Source: Ruaniaceae bacterium (GTDB taxonomy: Bacteria; Actinomycetota; Actinomycetes; Actinomycetales; Actinomycetaceae). From it: a DNA stretch of 11,729 nucleotides. The notes beneath the pieces were generated by a model, which was not told the DNA's origin, ran no database searches, and saw nothing but the letters and a program-made list of their open reading frames with translations. Positions 1 to 6,032 of this stretch are shown piece by piece; within the stretch, counting starts at the first letter, position 1, and every line of letters begins with the position of its first letter. The translations under genes and the position numbers were made by a program. The DNA is taken from positions 1 through 11,729 of the forward strand of contig JAKDIE010000017.1 in NCBI GenBank assembly GCA_030450655.1. The letters are read 5' to 3'.

Positions 1-24
1 GAATCTGGAACTCAAACCGGTGAT

Positions 25-45
25 GTCGTTGGTTTGAACAACGAC
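25..45 (-). terminator. Hairpin downstream of minus-strand tRNA-Val, possible weak terminator
   Basis: A perfect 7-bp inverted repeat (GTCGTTG, 7-base loop, CAACGAC) lies five bases beyond the encoded CCA end of the minus-strand tRNA-Val. Its place directly after the gene fits a terminator or 3' processing element. No T-run follows on the minus strand and the stem is only moderately GC-rich, so intrinsic termination is uncertain. Positions 1-24 show nothing else recognisable. Confidence 0.3.
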
Positions 46-49
46 CTTC

Positions 50-125
50 TGGTGGGCGATACCGGACTCGAACCGATGACCTCTTCCGTGTGAAGGAAGC
101 GCGCTACCAACTGCGCCAATCGCCC
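50..125 (-). tRNA. tRNA-Val (anticodon CAC)
   Basis: The reverse complement folds as a complete cloverleaf. The acceptor stem is GGGCGAT/ATCGCCC, the discriminator base is A (53), and the CCA end is encoded at 50-52. The anticodon stem CTTCC/GGAAG encloses the loop TTCACAC, giving anticodon CAC, which reads the valine codon GUG. The T arm contains GGTTCGA. It is transcribed away from the other three tRNAs and is almost the same gene as the tRNA-Val at 392-466. The two differ at the wobble base, by one base in the D loop, and at a few T-stem and variable-loop positions. It supplies the cognate tRNA for GTG, a common codon in this GC-rich window. Confidence 0.95.
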
Positions 126-138
126 CTGTGACTCGAAG

Positions 139-144
139 ATGTTA
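139..144 (-). promoter_or_regulatory. Candidate -10 box for minus-strand tRNA-Val
   Basis: On the minus strand this reads TAACAT, matching the actinobacterial -10 pattern TAnnnT. It places the transcription start about 7 bases before the tRNA 5' end at 125. No convincing -35 box is seen at 17-18 bases; a TTTCGA lies slightly too far upstream. The call rests on position and the -10 match only. Confidence 0.35.
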
Positions 145-169
145 CCCCAACACGGTGAACGGATCGAAA

Positions 170-200
170 TTGGACGTTCAGCCATCGATCGGGTTAGGCT
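170..200 (+). promoter_or_regulatory. Candidate promoter of the Gly-Cys-Val tRNA operon
   Basis: TTGGAC at 170-175 resembles a -35 box and TAGGCT at 195-200 fits the TAnnnT -10 pattern. The 19-base spacer is longer than ideal. The predicted start near 207 would give a short leader before tRNA-Gly at 220. The 94-base gap between the divergent tRNAs (126-219) has to hold both promoters, which supports a promoter here. The exact boxes are uncertain. Confidence 0.4.
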
Positions 201-219
201 CAATCCCGCAATAGACAGC

Positions 220-292
220 GCGGATGTGGCTCAGTTGGTAGAGCATCACCTTGCCAAGGTGAGGGTCGCGGGTTCGAATCCCGTCATCCGCT
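220..292 (+). tRNA. tRNA-Gly (anticodon GCC)
   Basis: A 73-base cloverleaf with acceptor stem GCGGATG/CATCCGC and discriminator T at 292. The anticodon stem TCACC/GGTGA encloses the loop TTGCCAA, so the anticodon is GCC, reading GGC and GGT. The T arm carries GGTTCGAATCC. The CCA end is not encoded (CGG follows), unlike in the other three tRNAs here, so it must be added by the CCA-adding enzyme. It is the first gene of a three-tRNA transcript, 18 bases ahead of tRNA-Cys. Confidence 0.96.
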
Positions 293-310
293 CGGAGGCT
301 CCGCCTCAGT

Positions 311-384
311 GGTGGCGTGGCCGAGAGGCGAGGCAGCGGCCTGCAAAGCCGTATACACGGGTTCGAATCCCGTCGCCACCTCCA
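311..384 (+). tRNA. tRNA-Cys (anticodon GCA)
   Basis: A cloverleaf with acceptor stem GGTGGCG/CGCCACC, discriminator T at 381 and encoded CCA at 382-384. The anticodon stem GCGGC/GCCGT (one G-T pair) encloses CTGCAAA, so the anticodon is GCA, reading TGC and TGT. The T arm carries GGGTTCGAATCCC. It is the middle gene of the Gly-Cys-Val run, with only 7 bases before tRNA-Val, so the tRNAs must be cut from a common precursor. Confidence 0.96.
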
Positions 385-391
385 CTCCATC

Positions 392-466
392 GGGCGATTG
401 GCGCAGTGGTAGCGCGCTTCCTTGACACGGAAGAGGTCGCTGGTTCGAACCCAGTATCGCCCACCA
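392..466 (+). tRNA. tRNA-Val (anticodon GAC)
   Basis: A cloverleaf with acceptor stem GGGCGAT/ATCGCCC, discriminator A (463) and encoded CCA (464-466). The anticodon stem CTTCC/GGAAG encloses TTGACAC, so the anticodon is GAC, reading GTC and GTT. It closes the tRNA operon, and the terminator hairpin begins three bases after CCA. Its near-twin, with anticodon CAC, is on the opposite strand at 50-125. Confidence 0.96.
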
Positions 467-468
467 AG

Positions 469-497
469 AGGGCCCCGAGTATCGCTCGGGGCCCTTT
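469..497 (+). terminator. Intrinsic terminator of the tRNA operon
   Basis: A perfect 10-bp stem, GGGCCCCGAG (470-479) with CTCGGGGCCC (485-494), has a 5-base loop and is followed by TTT. An A-T pair extends the stem by one. It lies immediately after tRNA-Val. The very GC-rich stem makes this a strong terminator despite the short T-run, and it separates the tRNA operon from the sulfur genes. Confidence 0.85.
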
Positions 498-560
498 GCT
501 GTGCGTGGAGCACGTGCGAAAGTTGGCCCAAACGTCCTATGCCGTTCGTCACATGATCGG

Positions 561-576
561 ATACCCTATGGGGTAT
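561..576 (+). promoter_or_regulatory. CsoR/CstR-like operator upstream of the sulfur genes
   Basis: ATACCC-TATG-GGGTAT is a 16-bp near-palindrome in which 7 of 8 position pairs are complementary. It ends 40 bases before the sqr-like start codon. CsoR-family repressors (CsoR for copper, CstR for persulfide) bind operators built from C-run/G-run inverted repeats flanked by ATA/TAT. The location before a sulfide/sulfur-relay operon favours a CstR-like sensor. It overlaps possible -10 boxes (TACCCT at 562-567; TATGGG at 567-572 with TTCGTC at 545-550), so binding there would block RNA polymerase. No regulator gene is in the window. The rest of 498-616 shows only an 8-bp palindrome GCACGTGC (510-517) and the start-proximal ribosome-binding site. 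Confidence 0.55.
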
Positions 577-616
577 GAATCGGCTAACGAGGGTCGGCTC
601 GACCAAAGGGCAGCAC

Positions 617-1870
617 ATGACTGACATCGTCATCCTCGGGGGCGGCACGGCAGGCACGCTCATCGCGCACTCTTTGCTGAAGCAACCCGGCAGCGACGCG
701 TGGAACATCACGGTCATCGATCGTGACGACGAGCACCATTACCAACCGGGCTACCTCTTCGTCCCGTTCGGCATGATGCCCGCCAAACGCATCGCGAAAC
801 CCCGGCACGAGTTCCTGCCCAAGCGGGTGACGTTCCTCGTAGATGAGGCACGCCGGATCGATCGGGAGCACCGGCTGATCGAACTCGCCTCGGGCGCAAC
901 CATCCATTTCGATCAACTCGTCATCGCCACCGGAACCACGCCCGATCCCACGGCAGTGCCCGGAATGGCCGACGGCGCCCTGTGGTTCAGTAGCGTTTTC
1001 GACTTCTACACGCTCGCGGGAGCGATGGCACTGAAGCCGGCCATCGAGGGCATGAAGAAGGGCCGCATCGTGGTGCACGTGAGCGAGACCCCGATCAAGT
1101 GCCCGGTGGCTCCCCTCGAGTTCGCGTTGCTCGCGCAGGACTACATGCGCAAGAAGGGCCGGGACTGGGAGGTGGACGTGGTGTACGTCACCCCTCTCGA
1201 CGGCGCCTTTACCAAGCCGGTGGCGTCCAAGACCCTCGGGGGATTGCTCTCCGAGCGCGGGATCGAGCAGGTCACGGACTTCCAGGTGGAGAGAATCGAC
1301 AACGATGCGAAGGAGCTCGTGAGCTACGACGGCCGTCGCGTCCCGTTCGATCTCTTGGTGACGGTTCCTCCCAACCGGGGCTCGGACGTCGTCGTCCATT
1401 CAGGACTGGGAGACGAGGCCGGGTTCGTCCCGGTGGACAAGCACACGCTCCAGTCCGAGATCGATCCGGACATCTGGGTGGTGGGCGATGCCACGAATGC
1501 TCCCACGTCCAAAGCCGGCTCGGTGGTGCACTTTGAGGTGGCCTCCTTCATCCCGAACCTGCTGGCGCATATGGCCGGGCGGCGGCTGCCCAGGCGCTTC
1601 GATGGTCACGCCAACTGCTTCATCGAATCGGGCCGGGGCCAGGCCATGCTCCTCGATTTCAACTACGAGCAGGAACCGGTGACGGGAGTGTTCCCCGTGC
1701 CGAAGGTGGGGCCACTGACGCTCCTGAAGCCCTCGGCCATCAACCACGCGTCGAAGCTCGCCTTCGAGGCCGTCTATTGGTACGGGCTGCTCCCAGGACG
1801 CCCGCTGCCGTTCCCGCACGACATGTCACTGGCGGGCAAGAACCTCCCGCCCACCACCCCAGCCCGATAG
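617..1870 (+). CDS. SQR/FCSD-type FAD-dependent sulfide oxidoreductase
   Basis: A 417-residue flavoprotein of the pyridine-nucleotide disulfide oxidoreductase fold, closest in character to sulfide:quinone oxidoreductase and the flavocytochrome c FccB subunit. These oxidise sulfide to zero-valent or polysulfide sulfur and pass electrons to quinone or cytochrome. Visible features are an N-terminal FAD-binding GGGTAGT (residues 8-14), the ATGTTPDP strand-turn near 104-111, Cys162 in KCPVAPLEFA, the second FAD motif VVGDAT near 288-293, and Cys334 in ANCFIE. C162 and C334 are the only cysteines and sit where the redox-active pair of SQR/FccB sits; a third SQR cysteine is absent. Hydrophobic, aromatic C-terminal segments (about 380-400) could dip into the membrane. 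The ATG at 617 was chosen over an in-frame ATG at 575 because AAAGGG lies 6 bases upstream, the FAD motif follows at once, and 575 overlaps the operator. It leads the dsrC-like and dsrE-like genes (9-base gap to the next). Sulfide as substrate is inferred from family and neighbours. Confidence 0.8.
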   Translation: MTDIVILGGGTAGTLIAHSLLKQPGSDAWNITVIDRDDEHHYQPGYLFVPFGMMPAKRIAKPRHEFLPKRVTFLVDEARRIDREHRLIELASGATIHFDQLVIATGTTPDPTAVPGMADGALWFSSVFDFYTLAGAMALKPAIEGMKKGRIVVHVSETPIKCPVAPLEFALLAQDYMRKKGRDWEVDVVYVTPLDGAFTKPVASKTLGGLLSERGIEQVTDFQVERIDNDAKELVSYDGRRVPFDLLVTVPPNRGSDVVVHSGLGDEAGFVPVDKHTLQSEIDPDIWVVGDATNAPTSKAGSVVHFEVASFIPNLLAHMAGRRLPRRFDGHANCFIESGRGQAMLLDFNYEQEPVTGVFPVPKVGPLTLLKPSAINHASKLAFEAVYWYGLLPGRPLPFPHDMSLAGKNLPPTTPAR

Positions 1871-1879
1871 GAGATCGTT

Positions 1880-2197
1880 ATGCCCGTCAACACGTTCCTT
1901 GGACGCCAGATCGACGTCAACGACGAGGGTTTCCTGACGAAGCCGGAGCAATGGGACGAGGAGCTCGCGCGCATGCTCGCGGGCATCGCCGGAGTGGACG
2001 AGATGACCGAGGCACACTGGGCCGCCGTGCGCTTCGTGCGATCCGACATGGTCGCGCCGGGATCATCTCCCACCCTCCACCGGATGCACAAAGTGGGCGG
2101 ACTCAACATCAAGGAACTTTTCGCCCTCTTCCCCGGCAAGCCAGCGAAGAAGCTGGCCTACATCGCCGGCGGACCAAAACCCACCGCGTGCGTCTGA
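1880..2197 (+). CDS. DsrC/TusE-family sulfur carrier protein, single catalytic cysteine
   Basis: A 105-residue protein of the DsrC/TusE/DsvC family, small cytoplasmic carriers that bind sulfur as persulfide or trisulfide on a flexible C-terminal arm. Family signs are residues 12-25 with the pattern D-x-x-GF-L-x-x-x-W, the helix near 77-84 with LFALFPGKPAKK following, and the hallmark tail GGPKPTACV with the penultimate Cys104 (CysA). The second cysteine of true dissimilatory DsrC (CysB, eleven residues earlier) is Ala93, so this is the TusE-like single-cysteine form and cannot make the intramolecular disulfide used by DsrAB sulfite reductase. Length is normal for the family. AGGAG lies 6 bases before the ATG. 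It sits between the sqr-like and dsrE-like genes, implying a sulfur-relay role between them; no tusBCD or dsrAB is present in the window. Confidence 0.88.
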   Translation: MPVNTFLGRQIDVNDEGFLTKPEQWDEELARMLAGIAGVDEMTEAHWAAVRFVRSDMVAPGSSPTLHRMHKVGGLNIKELFALFPGKPAKKLAYIAGGPKPTACV

Positions 2198-2209
2198 AGG
2201 AGATCCAGC

Positions 2210-2818
2210 ATGCCTATCGATGCCAACGGCAACCTCATCCCCGATTTTGGCGACGCCCCCGCGGCCGGCGCGTCCCCCTCCGGATCGCCCGGAACTCCCG
2301 GATTGGCCTACGACGGCCCACGCAAGATGGCGTTCATCTGCTCCAAAGGCAACCTCGACATGGCGTATCCGGCGCTCATCATGGCGAACGCGGCACTTGG
2401 GGAAGGGGTTGAGGTTCACATCTTCTTCACGTTCTGGGGGTTGGACATCGTGGATGTCCGGACTCAGGACACGCTCAAGTTCACTTTCGCGGGCAACACG
2501 GCCATGCACATGCCACAGCTCGAACGCGCCGCCGGGGGGTGGGGGACCAAGTCCTTCCCGCAGGCGATGGCCGCGCTTCCCGGTGTGACTCCGTTTGCCA
2601 CGCACATGATGAAGCAGCAGATGGCGGATCTGGGGATTCCTCCCGTCAAGGAGATGGTGGAGACCGTGGCGGCCCTCGGAGGCAATCTCTGGGCGTGCCG
2701 GCTCACCGTGGACATGATGCAGATCAAGAAGGCCCAGCTCGATCCCGCGGTGAAGGACATCATCTCGGCGGCCGATTTCATCGAGCTCTCGGCCGGCGCC
2801 CAGATCGTTTTCGTCTGA
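2210..2818 (+). CDS. DsrE2-like (DsrE/F/H family) sulfurtransferase
   Basis: A 202-residue protein of the DsrE/DsrF/DrsH-like family, closest to the DsrE2 branch. These proteins take up sulfane sulfur on cysteine and hand it to TusA- or DsrC-type carriers. Residues 1-37 are Pro/Gly/Ser-rich and probably disordered. The Rossmann-like core starts near 38 with ICSKGNLDMAYPALIMANAA (Cys44 in the SKG.LDMA.PA signature), then HIFFTFWGLDI (70-80). A Met-rich stretch follows (THMMKQQMADLGIPP, 131-145), then WACRLTVDMMQI (161-172) with Cys163. C44 and C163 are the only cysteines. No transmembrane helices are seen, although many DsrE2 proteins have them, so it is likely cytoplasmic. AAGGAG lies 7 bases before the ATG. 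It is the last gene of the sulfur operon; its natural partner is the DsrC/TusE-like protein encoded 12 bases upstream. Confidence 0.83.
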   Translation: MPIDANGNLIPDFGDAPAAGASPSGSPGTPGLAYDGPRKMAFICSKGNLDMAYPALIMANAALGEGVEVHIFFTFWGLDIVDVRTQDTLKFTFAGNTAMHMPQLERAAGGWGTKSFPQAMAALPGVTPFATHMMKQQMADLGIPPVKEMVETVAALGGNLWACRLTVDMMQIKKAQLDPAVKDIISAADFIELSAGAQIVFV

Positions 2819-2837
2819 GACTCCAACGCGCGGCTCT

Positions 2838-2866
2838 TTGGATGGCGCGCGCGGCGGCGATAGCCT
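2838..2866 (+). promoter_or_regulatory. Promoter of the thrS-lipid operon
   Basis: TTGGAT (2838-2843) and TAGCCT (2861-2866) are separated by exactly 17 bases and match the -35 and TAnnnT -10 patterns of the main actinobacterial sigma factor. The start would be near 2873, giving a leader of about 27 bases before the GTG of thrS. That leader is too short for a T-box. The 81-base gap otherwise holds an 8-bp inverted repeat, GAGACTCC (2817-2824) with GGAGTCTC (2890-2897), whose second arm covers the thrS ribosome-binding site. Confidence 0.6.
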
Positions 2867-2899
2867 TGAGCGGTTAGTCCCCGAGTCAAGGAGTCTCCC

Positions 2900-4891
2900 G
2901 TGAGCCATGCGCCACTACCCGTTCGTACCGAACAGCGCACCACAGGTACGGAGCTCTTTGCCACGGATCGCAGCATCGTGGCCATGCGGATCGCCGGAGA
3001 GTTGAAGGATCTCTTCGTGGAGATCGAGGCCGACGTCGAGGTGGAACCAGTCACGATCGATTCTCCCGATGGTCTGGCGATCCTCAGGCACTCCGCCGCG
3101 CACGTGCTGGCCCAGGCGGTGCAGCAGGTCAACCCGGATGCCAAGCTCGGGATCGGCCCACCGATCACGGACGGCTTCTACTACGACTTCGACGTGGAGA
3201 CCCCGTTCACGCCCGAGGACTTGCGCGCGCTTGAGAAGGCGATGCAGCGCATCGTCAGGGAGGGCCAGACCTTCCACCGCCGCGTGGTGGCTGACGATGA
3301 CGCACGCGAAGAACTCGCCGGCGAACCGTACAAGCTCGAGCTGATCGGCCTGAAGGGTTCGGGCGCCGAGAGCGCGGCCGAGGGCGCCTCTGTGGAGGTG
3401 GGCGCCGGCGAACTGACGATGTACGACAACGTGCGGCGCGGCGGCGCCGTGGCATGGAAGGACCTCTGCCGCGGTCCCCACCTGCCCTCGACCAAGCTGA
3501 TCGGTAACGGCTTCAAGCTGATGCGTTCGGCCGCCGCGTACTGGCGAGGCAGCGAGAAGAACCCGCAACTCCAGCGCATCTACGGCAAGGCATGGCCCAC
3601 GCAGTACGAGCTCACCGCGTACACCGAGCGCCTGGCGGAGGCCGAGCGGCGCGATCACCGCCGCCTCGGCACCGAGCTCGATCTGTTCTCCTTCCCGGAC
3701 GAGATCGGATCCGGCCTGCCGGTGTTCCACCCGAAGGGTGCGATGGTCCGCATGGAGATGGAGGAGTACTCGCGCCGCCGCCACGTGGAGGCCGGCTACT
3801 CCTTCGTCAACACCCCGCACATCACGAAGGCGCAGCTCTTCGAGACGTCCAGGCACCTCGACTGGTATTCCGAGGGCATGTACCCCCCGATGCGGATGGA
3901 CGAGGAGCGGGACGCCGCCGGGAACGTCACCAAGCAGGGCCAGGACTACTACCTGAAGCCCATGAACTGCCCCATGCACAACCTGGTGTACCGCTCCCGC
4001 GGCCGCTCCTACCGCGATCTTCCGCTGCGCCTGTTCGAGTTCGGTGCCGTGTACCGCTACGAGAAGTCCGGTGTGGTTCACGGCCTCACCCGGGCCCGCG
4101 GCTTCACGCAGGACGACGCGCACATCTACTGCTCCCGCGAGCAGATGCGCGAGGAGCTCGCGTCCCTGCTGACCTTCGTGCTCGATCTGCTGAAGGACTA
4201 CGGCCTCGACGAGTTCTACCTGGAGCTCTCAACTCGCGATCCGGAGAAGTCCGTGGGCGATGAGGAGACCTGGGACGTGGCCACGCGCGTCCTTGAGGAG
4301 GTGGCCACGGAGTCCGGGCTGGACCTCGTCCCGGATCCGGGCGGCGCCGCCTTCTACGGCCCCAAGATCTCCGTCCAGGCGAAGGACGCGATCGGACGCA
4401 CCTGGCAGCTCTCCACCATCCAACTGGACTTCTTCGAGCCCGAACTCTTCGATCTCGAGTACACGGCACCCGATGGCACACGCCAGCGCCCCGTGATGAT
4501 CCACCGCGCACTCTTCGGTTCGATCGAACGCTTCTTCGGCGTGCTCCTCGAGCACTACGCGGGCGCGTTCCCGGCCTGGCTTGCCCCCGTGCAGGTCACC
4601 GCCATCCCCGTGGCGGACGTGTTCGACGACTACCTGAAGAACGTGGTGGCACAGCTCGAGGCGCAGGGGATCCGCGCCGTGGTCGATACCTCCGATGATC
4701 GCTTCGGGAAGAAGATCCGCAACGCCGCCGCACAGAAGGTGCCGTTCGTGCTGATCGCCGGGGGAGAGGACGTGGAGGCCGGAGCGGTCTCCTTCCGCTA
4801 CCGCGGCGGCGAGCAGAAGAACGGCATCCCGGTGGAGGAGGCCATCTCCGAGATCGTGGAACACGTGCGTTCACGCAGGAACACGCTGTGA
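2900..4891 (+). CDS. thrS: Threonyl-tRNA synthetase
   Basis: A 663-residue class II synthetase that charges tRNA-Thr in the cytoplasm. Domain order is complete: a short TGS region (about 14-56); the editing/SAD domain with HSAAH (64-68) and C190-x3-H194; and the class II core, including KPMNCPMH with zinc ligand Cys357. Motif 2 follows around 386-405 ([19 protein letters not shown]), then the second zinc ligand His408 in DDAHIYC. Motif 3 carries His535 in [13 protein letters not shown], and the anticodon-binding domain runs from about 565 to the end ([12 protein letters not shown]). C357/H408/H535 are the usual zinc triad. The GTG start at 2900 follows AAGGAG by 6 bases. The stop overlaps the next gene's start (GTGA). 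It heads the phosphatidylinositol operon, a conserved actinobacterial order. Confidence 0.98.
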   Translation: MSHAPLPVRTEQRTTGTELFATDRSIVAMRIAGELKDLFVEIEADVEVEPVTIDSPDGLAILRHSAAHVLAQAVQQVNPDAKLGIGPPITDGFYYDFDVETPFTPEDLRALEKAMQRIVREGQTFHRRVVADDDAREELAGEPYKLELIGLKGSGAESAAEGASVEVGAGELTMYDNVRRGGAVAWKDLCRGPHLPSTKLIGNGFKLMRSAAAYWRGSEKNPQLQRIYGKAWPTQYELTAYTERLAEAERRDHRRLGTELDLFSFPDEIGSGLPVFHPKGAMVRMEMEEYSRRRHVEAGYSFVNTPHITKAQLFETSRHLDWYSEGMYPPMRMDEERDAAGNVTKQGQDYYLKPMNCPMHNLVYRSRGRSYRDLPLRLFEFGAVYRYEKSGVVHGLTRARGFTQDDAHIYCSREQMREELASLLTFVLDLLKDYGLDEFYLELSTRDPEKSVGDEETWDVATRVLEEVATESGLDLVPDPGGAAFYGPKISVQAKDAIGRTWQLSTIQLDFFEPELFDLEYTAPDGTRQRPVMIHRALFGSIERFFGVLLEHYAGAFPAWLAPVQVTAIPVADVFDDYLKNVVAQLEAQGIRAVVDTSDDRFGKKIRNAAAQKVPFVLIAGGEDVEAGAVSFRYRGGEQKNGIPVEEAISEIVEHVRSRRNTL

Positions 4892-5430
4892 GCGAAGGCC
4901 CTCGTAATTTCGCCGGCACCCCCGATGCGTTCGAGCGGCTCTGGACGCCGCACCGGATGGTGTACATCGGCGGGGAGAATAAGCCCGACGACGACCGGGC
5001 CGAGTCCTGCCCCTTCTGCGCGATCCCGGCCCGTTCGGACGAGGACGGACTCATCGTGGCGCGCGGAGAGACGGCCTTTGTGGTGTTGAACCTGTACCCG
5101 TACAACCCGGGGCACCTGCTGGTGTGCCCCTACCGCCACGTTCCCAACTACACGGACCTTGAGGCCGCGGAGCGCGCGGAGTTCGGTGAACTCACCGCAC
5201 ACGCGATTCGCGCCCTCGCGGCGGCATCCCACCCCTCAGGCTTCAATACCGGCATGAATCAGGGCGAGATCGCCGGCGCAGGCATCGCGGGCCACCTCCA
5301 TCAGCACGTGGTGCCGCGGTGGCAGGGGGATTCGAACTTCTTCCCGATCGTGGCGCAGACCAAGGCACTGCCGCAGGTCCTCGGGGACACCCGGGACCTC
5401 GTCGCCGCAGCGTGGGAGCGCACATGCTAG
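4888..5430 (+). CDS. HIT-family nucleotide hydrolase/phosphorylase
   Basis: A 180-residue histidine-triad protein. The catalytic triad is [11 protein letters not shown] at 135-145 (H136, H138, H140), with His140 the expected nucleophile. CPFC at 41-44 suggests a zinc site, and the [19 protein letters not shown] segment (66-84) is the typical HIT core. Relatives in this genomic slot are annotated as HIT proteins resembling diadenosine tetraphosphate (Ap4A) phosphorylases or hydrolases (Rv2613c in M. tuberculosis, from memory). A link with ThrS is reasonable because synthetases make Ap4A as a side product, but this is inference. The GTG start overlaps the thrS stop by 4 bases and AGGA lies 7 bases upstream, so translation is probably coupled. 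Its own stop lies inside the start of pgsA. Confidence 0.92.
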   Translation: MSEGPRNFAGTPDAFERLWTPHRMVYIGGENKPDDDRAESCPFCAIPARSDEDGLIVARGETAFVVLNLYPYNPGHLLVCPYRHVPNYTDLEAAERAEFGELTAHAIRALAAASHPSGFNTGMNQGEIAGAGIAGHLHQHVVPRWQGDSNFFPIVAQTKALPQVLGDTRDLVAAAWERTC

Positions 5431-6032
5431 GGGAGCGCGGGCGCTCGGTTGCGAACGCCGTCCTGGGCCCCGTCGCGCGCCTTTTCGTGAAGATGGGGAT
5501 TTCTCCCGACGCCGTGACGTACGCGGGCACCGCGCTGGGCATCGCCGTCTCCTTCGGCATTCTCGCGCGCGGGCACCTGGTGGCCGGCCCGCTGCTGCTG
5601 GCATTCATCCTGGTGACGGACTCGATCGATGGGCAGATGGCGCGGCAGACGGGCCGCTCCTCGGCGTGGGGGGCGTTCCTCGACTCCACCCTCGACCGTG
5701 CGACGGACGCCGCCGTGTTCCTCTCCATCGCGCTGGCTTCTCAGAGTTTCGACGGCGTGCTCGGCACCGTCACGTACGGCCTGGCCCTCGCGATCGTGCC
5801 CCTCGCGATGCTCGTCTCGTACACGCGCGCACGCGGTGAAGCCGTGGGAGCGAACCCGTCCCGCGGCCTGGCCGAGAGAACCGACCGCCTCGTGGTCGCG
5901 CTGGCGGGTTGCCTCGCGGTCGGGCTGGGAGCCCCCGTGTGGATCCTCACGATCGCGCTTGGATACGTGGCGATCGCCAGCACGATCACGGTGGTCCAGC
6001 GGATGATCGCGGTCAAGAAGCAGGTCGCCTAG
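5424..6032 (+). CDS. pgsA: Phosphatidylinositol phosphate synthase (CDP-alcohol phosphotransferase)
   Basis: A 202-residue integral membrane enzyme of the CDP-alcohol phosphatidyltransferase family. The signature D-x2-D-G-x2-A-R-x8-G-x3-D-x3-D is perfect: D66, D69, G70, A73, R74, G83, D87, D91. About six hydrophobic helices are visible. In actinobacteria the member in this gene order joins CDP-diacylglycerol with inositol-3-phosphate to give phosphatidylinositol phosphate, the precursor of PI and PI-mannosides. The substrate is inferred from the patA and pimA neighbours, since the motif alone does not separate it from phosphatidylglycerophosphate synthase. The ATG at 5424 overlaps the HIT stop by 7 bases and has GGGAG 5 bases upstream; an in-frame ATG at 5319 would add an unrelated Gly/Pro/Arg-rich extension and was rejected. 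Confidence 0.92.
   Translation: MLGERGRSVANAVLGPVARLFVKMGISPDAVTYAGTALGIAVSFGILARGHLVAGPLLLAFILVTDSIDGQMARQTGRSSAWGAFLDSTLDRATDAAVFLSIALASQSFDGVLGTVTYGLALAIVPLAMLVSYTRARGEAVGANPSRGLAERTDRLVVALAGCLAVGLGAPVWILTIALGYVAIASTITVVQRMIAVKKQVA

Noticed and set aside
510..517. GCACGTGC palindrome as an operator
   Set aside because: A perfect 8-bp palindrome but short, GC-rich and without known matching regulator here; chance is likely.
575..616. Upstream in-frame ATG as the start of the SQR-like gene
   Set aside because: It overlaps the operator palindrome, has no ribosome-binding site, and adds 14 residues before the FAD-binding strand; ATG 617 has AAAGGG at good spacing.
178..717. Open frames crossing the tRNA cluster
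   Set aside because: They run through clear tRNA cloverleafs on both strands; peptides such as GSNPV and GIRTRDPH are common artefacts of translating tRNA T-arms.
584..1399. Long open frame on the minus strand opposite the SQR-like gene
   Set aside because: A frame shadow typical of high-GC DNA; the protein is low in complexity, rich in Arg/His/Glu/Val, with no recognisable motif. The same applies to other long minus-strand frames such as 2063-2908 and 2915-4123.
2819..2860. Intrinsic terminator after the DsrE2-like gene
   Set aside because: CGCGC and GCGCG can pair but no T-run follows, and the region fits better as spacer of the thrS promoter.
2819..2899. T-box riboswitch before thrS
   Set aside because: Only 81 bases are available, with a predicted leader of about 27; no T-box sequence or specifier stem-loop is seen.
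392..2899. Genomic island with att repeats at the tRNA-Val 3' end
   Set aside because: No copy of the tRNA-Val 3' end was noticed downstream before thrS, and no integrase or transposase gene is present. The only other copy is the full minus-strand tRNA-Val.
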